Origin: Acanthaster planci
Taxonomy: Eukaryota > Echinodermata > Asteroidea > Valvatida > Acanthasteridae
DNA length: 20,878 nucleotides
Direction of reading: 5' to 3'
NCBI RefSeq assembly: GCF_001949145.1
Contig: NW_019091801.1
Span: 1-20,878, forward strand
The stretch's first letter is position 1. The number at the start of each line of letters is the position of its first letter. Position numbers and translations under genes: made by a program. The notes below the pieces were generated by a model. That model had not been told where the DNA came from and searched no databases. It worked only from the letters and a program-made list of their open reading frames with translations. Positions 17,916 through 20,878 of the stretch are shown here, in pieces.

Positions 17916-18164
17916 TTAAGCGCTGGGTAAACTCGCAGGCAACACACCTTGCGCCACTAGCCACCCCTGAGTAGCCAATGCACCACTGGCCACAGTGGTC
18001 ATTTTTACTACGTCTTCGACAGACAACCGATACAAGTCTGGCGGCTTAATTTTCAATAGCCTTTTACCTAGCATGGTATAACCCATGGAAATTGCTGAAA
18101 CTATGGCGCCGTGGTACACCGTATTGGCAATGCCGTTTACGTCGATTGATTTTGCGTTATTCAT
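17916..18164 (-). CDS. Small membrane protein, copy 2
   Basis: Intact 82-residue frame, MNNAKSIDVNGIANTVYHGA at the start, same length as the copy 1 gene (4559-4807) and closely similar throughout. Hydrophobic segments around AIVSAISMGYTMLG and SGALATQGWLVAQGVL. The start is preceded by TATTATAAGA. It is the only gene with an undamaged frame in both copies, which may reflect its short length. Confidence 0.7.
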   Translation of the reverse strand: MNNAKSIDVNGIANTVYHGAIVSAISMGYTMLGKRLLKIKPPDLYRLSVEDVVKMTTVASGALATQGWLVAQGVLPASLPSA

Positions 18165-18202
18165 TCTTATAATACACTGTTTTTAAACTTAAATTTTAAA
18201 TT

Positions 18203-18515
18203 CTATTCCTTTTCCAAATTTTCTTGCGCAGGTGCTTTTGACGTTGCTATTGGTTCATCGGAAGCTTTTGTTTGGGCTGGTTCAACGGGTTTAATTTTCA
18301 AATAAAACGAAAGTAGAATTCCACAAATAGTAAATCGCCTAAAATTAAATAACAGTCAAATAAATTTTACTTATTACTTGTTTCATCTTTTTGTTATGTT
18401 CTGCAAATTTTTCCCCCTTTTCAACTCGTTTGGGATTTTTTACCGTTTGCACCAGCGTTTTGACAGGACTCGATGCCGGAGTCGGTGCTGTTGTGGGTTG
18501 TTGTTCCGTTGACAT
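18203..18515 (-). pseudogene. Small single-pass membrane protein, copy 2
   Basis: ATG 18515 opens MSTEQQPTTAPTPASSPVK, a Pro/Thr/Ser-rich start, then VQTVKNPKRVEKGEK and FAEHNKKMKQ, which matches copy 1. The frame ends at ISKIYLTVI. In another frame the sequence continues with a membrane segment (RFTICGILLSFYLKIK) and a tail KPVEPAQTKASDEP to KEStop at 18203. About 100 residues in all. Directly before the start lies the junction of the deletion that removed the ATPase and capsid end. Confidence 0.6.
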
Positions 18516-18529
18516 GTTCTTTTATAATA
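18516..18529 (-). promoter_or_regulatory. Start-adjacent A/T motif, small membrane gene copy 2
   Basis: TATTATAAAAGAAC on the coding strand, against ATG 18515. Copy 1 has TTATTATAAAAG against ATG 5162 (5163-5174), so the block is conserved while neighbouring sequence is not. Confidence 0.5.
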
Positions 18530-18540
18530 GATCTACCTAT

Positions 18541-19095
18541 TTTTAAATGCATCTGCAATCGCTTTGTCTTTGCCGTTGTTTGACAAATTCGATGCATCGC
18601 CCGCACCAAAACGCAACTTTGCGACGTTTTCTCGTTCCAACCTAAAATAGGCCATATTTTTAGCCTGTGACGACGGTAAGCCAATTATATTTAAAATTGT
18701 GAAACACGTCCACCTCTCTGTAACTCGCACCTTGCACCTTTGATCAGGCGCTTTTACACGGCGACTCGGGTTTAGTTTTTTAGTGTACTGTTGCGACATC
18801 TTCCCTAATACAGAGTGTCTTTAAATCTTACTTTTTTTATAGTTTACGTGATTTTTTTAAAAAAGGAGGAAAACTCGATTAACGATATGCTCAACGCAAA
18901 AAATATGTCTTCACATTCAATTAATTGGACTTTTTTACGAAACATTTCAGATTCCATTTCTGCTACCCAACTTTGGATTTCTAAAACCATGTCTCCAATG
19001 TGATCCACGTCTGCTCACGTTTTAAAAAGCATTCCCTGGATATCTGTTTGGTTGGCTTGAATTTCTGTCAGTAGATTTTTCAATTCTTGGTCCAT
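18541..19095 (-). pseudogene. Major capsid-like protein, 5' half only, copy 2
   Basis: ATG 19095 opens MDQELKNLLTEIQANQTDIQ, parallel to copy 1 (IEIRADQTNIEQML). An in-frame TGA comes after about 26 codons; DVDHIGDMVLEIQ then follows the copy 1 text (DIDHVRDMVLEIQ). A middle part (18815-19003) diverges from copy 1 and is lysine- and serine-rich. Then come VKAPDQRCKVRVTERW and AYFRLERENVAKLRFGAGD, again as in copy 1, ending with NNGKDKAIADAFKNR at the deletion junction. Everything after this, about two thirds of the protein, is gone. Confidence 0.7.
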
Positions 19096-19107
19096 ATTTT
19101 AATTAGA

Positions 19108-19118
19108 TATTTTAAAAA
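19108..19118 (+). promoter_or_regulatory. Start-adjacent A/T motif, small gene copy 2
   Basis: TATTTTAAAAA against ATG 19119. The capsid-like gene starts divergently at 19095, so this short gap must serve both genes. Confidence 0.45.
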
Positions 19119-19435
19119 ATGGCGAGGGCTTTAATGATGGTAGGACGAGGTATAGTAAATGCTCTGGCATTCACTTCACGGTAAAGTGAAAGTAAAGTAA
19201 ACGAAGAACGTAAAAGACACGACCTTGCGTTGGAACTGGGCAAGCAAAATAAGCGTGGGAGCAAAATGACGTTCATATGTTAGACTTTTTAAACGAGCCA
19301 ATGCGTAAACGTTGACAAAGCGTTACGCACCTATGCCGAATTGACGGGTAAACAGGCTACACCTGCCAGCCCCTAAATTATCAGATTTCTACTTGCCTTC
19401 AAAAAAAATTGCTAATATATATGGATTATATCCGG
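19119..19435 (+). pseudogene. Small conserved protein next to integrase, copy 2
   Basis: Counterpart of 7757-8124, more decayed. It opens MARALMMVGRGIVNALAFTS, then a stop; the frame resumes VNEERKRHDLALELGKQ, and after shifts VHMLDFLNEP, ALRTYAELTGKQA and KLSDFYLPSKK. A near-palindrome TTCACTTCACGGTAAAGTGAA lies at the point where the copy 1 frame also breaks. Confidence 0.6.
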
Positions 19436-19484
19436 TACTGCTTTAGTCGTTTTTTAGCGTATCGATTCGTTTAACTTTAGCAAC

Positions 19485-19494
19485 TTTATTTTAA
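19485..19494 (+). promoter_or_regulatory. Start-adjacent A/T motif, integrase copy 2
   Basis: TTTATTTTAA against ATG 19495, as at 8177-8187. Confidence 0.5.
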
Positions 19495-20176
19495 ATGGAA
19501 AAAGAATTTTCAAAGTTGTTTTACACTATTCAAGGCTACTGGCGAAGCGGTACAAAAGACGGATGCAGAAACATTGATGGCAAAATGATGGCGAAACACA
19601 GAGTTACAATTCAAGTAGGAGAACCGGGGGTTTATGACCTATAAACAGGGAAATGTCGAGCAGTTTAATCGAACTTTAGCCGAAAGGTTATTCGGCCATC
19701 AATACGCGCAAGAAATGTTAAACGTAGGCGAAAGAAACATGGAGTGGGTGAAACACTTGACACAGGTCATAAAATCGCTAAATGATAGAAAAACGCGTTT
19801 AATGCTAAGAACCCGCAAAGGCCGCAAAATTGGGTCACGTGCGACAAACGCCAGCAGCGCCTGCCTGTTAAAAACATGCGTAGCGAGACACGTGAACTCC
19901 CTTCAGACATTTTAGTTAGGTATTTATATTACCCAGGTGAGCAAGAAGGCGGCACCGTCAGAAGAGCTACAGGTTCCGTTTATCCGTTATTCCGTTTATC
20001 AAATTGACAAACGCACCAGCAAATTTAAACTGGTCAATGGCAAAAAGTAAAAAGGGACCTACTTTGTATTATCTATCAAACTTCAAGTACTACCCGAGGA
20101 TATCGAATTACCCCCAAAGACGCATAATTATGTATCGGTAACGTTTTTAAACCTAATTGCGCAAAAACCGAATTGA
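19495..20176 (+). pseudogene. Retroviral-type integrase, core-deleted, copy 2
   Basis: ATG 19495 opens MEKEFSKLFYTIQGYW, as in copy 1, but after about 25 codons the sequence jumps to KHRVTIQVGEPGV, so both catalytic Asp are deleted. After a stop, MTYKQGNVEQFNRTLAERLF supplies the region of the catalytic Glu (codon 19658-19660), followed by GHQYAQEMLNVGERNMEWV. The C-terminal tail is in other frames: YYPGEQEGGTVRRAT, VYQIDKRTSKFKLVNG, then LQVLPEDIELPP. It ends near 20176, overlapping the polymerase gene that faces it. Confidence 0.8.
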
Positions 20177-20735
20177 GTGCTTGTTCCTATTTTTAAAATC
20201 AGACATTTGTAAATGGATGAATTGTGTTGTTCTTTCGACTTGGGTTTAATGCCTTGTAAAGCTTGCTTAGCTTGCGCTAAATCATACGCCTTAAATCCGC
20301 GAATTAACGATTGATAGTGCTCGTAAGCTAACGTATCAATGCCTTTGGCAATTTATATATATTGCTTTGTGTCTGACGGCGACAGACTTAATTTATTTTG
20401 CAAAACTGTATATAGCTGATGCTTGTCAGATCTAAATAATTGCTGCTTATTAAAATGTTGCGGTTGCTCAAATATGGTTGTCGTGCGACAACCATTTTTG
20501 AGTGACTACTTTTGTAACGCCATTCGCCTTTTCAAATTTTGCTGATCTGTTAAAATCGAATACATTTTTGGGCGTATGCAAATGACCTCTGAAATTGCTT
20601 GACCCCCAAATTCATCTTTCATTTACCGATGACCTTTTTAGTTTTTGGATCGTAAAGTTTATGATCCTGTGGATAATTGCTAAAGTCAAATAACTTAACG
20701 CTTTTTGCGCAGGTAATTAAATTGCTCGTATGAAT
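20128..20735 (-). pseudogene. DNA polymerase B, C-terminal part, copy 2
   Basis: Matches the C-terminal end of the copy 1 polymerase: KSVKLFDFSNYPQDHKLYD and KKVIGK, then QLFRSDKHQLYTVLQNKLSL and GIDTLAYEHYQSLIRGFKA. An in-frame stop lies in the middle and a frameshift near 20500, where a hairpin occurs. Similarity is lost upstream of about 20735, so motifs A, B and C are not in the window. The C-terminal frame may run to TAA 20128, overlapping the integrase end by about 49 bases. Confidence 0.75.
20467..20502. repeat. 17-bp near-perfect hairpin in the polymerase gene
   Basis: CTCAAATATGGTTGTCG and CGACAACCATTTTTGAG pair at 16 of 17 positions around the two-base loop TG. Copy 1 has no such structure at the aligned place (about 9180-9200). 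Confidence 0.85.
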
Positions 20736-20878
20736 TTAATAGTCGGCGCGTGTGCCGTCGCGCTCTGGGGCAACTATTGATGCCGAACTTTGGCTGGTGC
20801 TGCTTGGTGCGCCCGTTTCGCACCAGCATAATTTTCGTCCGTACCAGTAACGCGAGCGTGCCCCCTCCACTGCCACCA
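20736..20878. other. GC-rich sequence of unknown origin at window end
   Basis: Base composition changes sharply and similarity to the polymerase stops. The segment includes GGCTGGTGC and GCACCAGC as 8-base complementary arms about 20 bases apart. A - strand frame is open through it to the window edge, but no motif was recognised. It could be a later insertion into the element or host DNA beyond a truncation. Confidence 0.45.

Larger units (their letters stand above)
13478..20735 (+). mobile_element. Polinton/Maverick-type element, copy 2 (left part, decayed)
   Basis: Same gene order and orientation as copy 1. It starts at a probable terminus, AGTAGTAGAGACC, and keeps a fuller left arm (Cys-rich gene, beta-rich gene, putative myristoylated protein), the long coiled-coil gene, two small membrane genes, the first half of the capsid gene, the small gene, a deleted integrase and the C-terminal end of the polymerase. 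The capsid 3' half, ATPase, zinc gene and one small gene are missing together. Similarity to copy 1 ends near 20735 within the polymerase, before motif C, and unrelated GC-rich sequence follows. The protein-level differences from copy 1 are large, so this is a separate insertion rather than a recent duplication. Confidence 0.8.

Noticed and set aside
3187-20735. Bacteriophage or prophage with similar ATPase and polymerase
   Set aside because: Retroviral-type integrase, terminal repeats, decay pattern, tandem repeat flanks and absence of ribosome-binding sites point to a eukaryotic transposon.

Overview
The window looks like nuclear DNA of a eukaryote, most likely an invertebrate animal. It carries two decayed copies of one Polinton/Maverick-type, virus-like DNA transposon in the same orientation. 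The family call rests on a set of genes found together: protein-primed DNA polymerase B, retroviral-type integrase, FtsK/HerA-type packaging ATPase, a capsid-like protein, and small accessory genes that recur in these elements. Nothing bacterial is seen (no operons with ribosome-binding sites, tRNA or rRNA). No host gene was recognised. All family assignments come from reading translations by eye, without a database search.

Layout. 1-216 is unassigned host DNA. 217-624 is part of a tandem repeat with a unit of about 150-230 bp. Element copy 1 runs from 625 to 11514 (10,890 bp) between short inverted termini starting AGTAGTAGGG, and the same tandem repeat resumes at 11515-11985. 11986-13477 is host DNA without a recognisable gene. 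Copy 2 starts near 13478 with a similar AGTAGTAG terminus and is lost at about 20735, where GC-rich unrelated sequence runs to the window end.

Gene order in both copies, left to right: a + strand block of accessory and virion-like genes (Cys-rich CxxC/PPPY protein, beta-rich protein, membrane/late-domain protein, putative N-myristoylated protein); a - strand block (long coiled-coil/hydrophobic protein, two small membrane proteins, a small hydrophobic protein, a CEHGR zinc protein, ATPase, capsid protein); then a small + strand gene and integrase, facing a convergent - strand DNA polymerase B. Almost every gene has frameshifts, in-frame stops or internal deletions, so both copies are relics.

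The deletions differ between copies and are often complementary. Copy 1 lacks the Cys-rich gene and most of the myristoylated-protein gene but keeps capsid gene, ATPase and most of the polymerase. Copy 2 keeps the left arm but lost the 3' half of the capsid gene through to the ATPase, the zinc gene and a small gene in one event near 18540. Copy 1 integrase keeps both catalytic Asp and lacks the Glu; copy 2 keeps only the Glu region.

Most notable signals: an A/T motif (TATTTTAAA or TATTATAAAAG) directly before nearly every start codon in both copies, which suggests an element-encoded or virus-style promoter with very short leaders; several long near-perfect hairpins inside coding regions, which look like fold-back replication errors; and two PPxY late-domain-type motifs in different genes.
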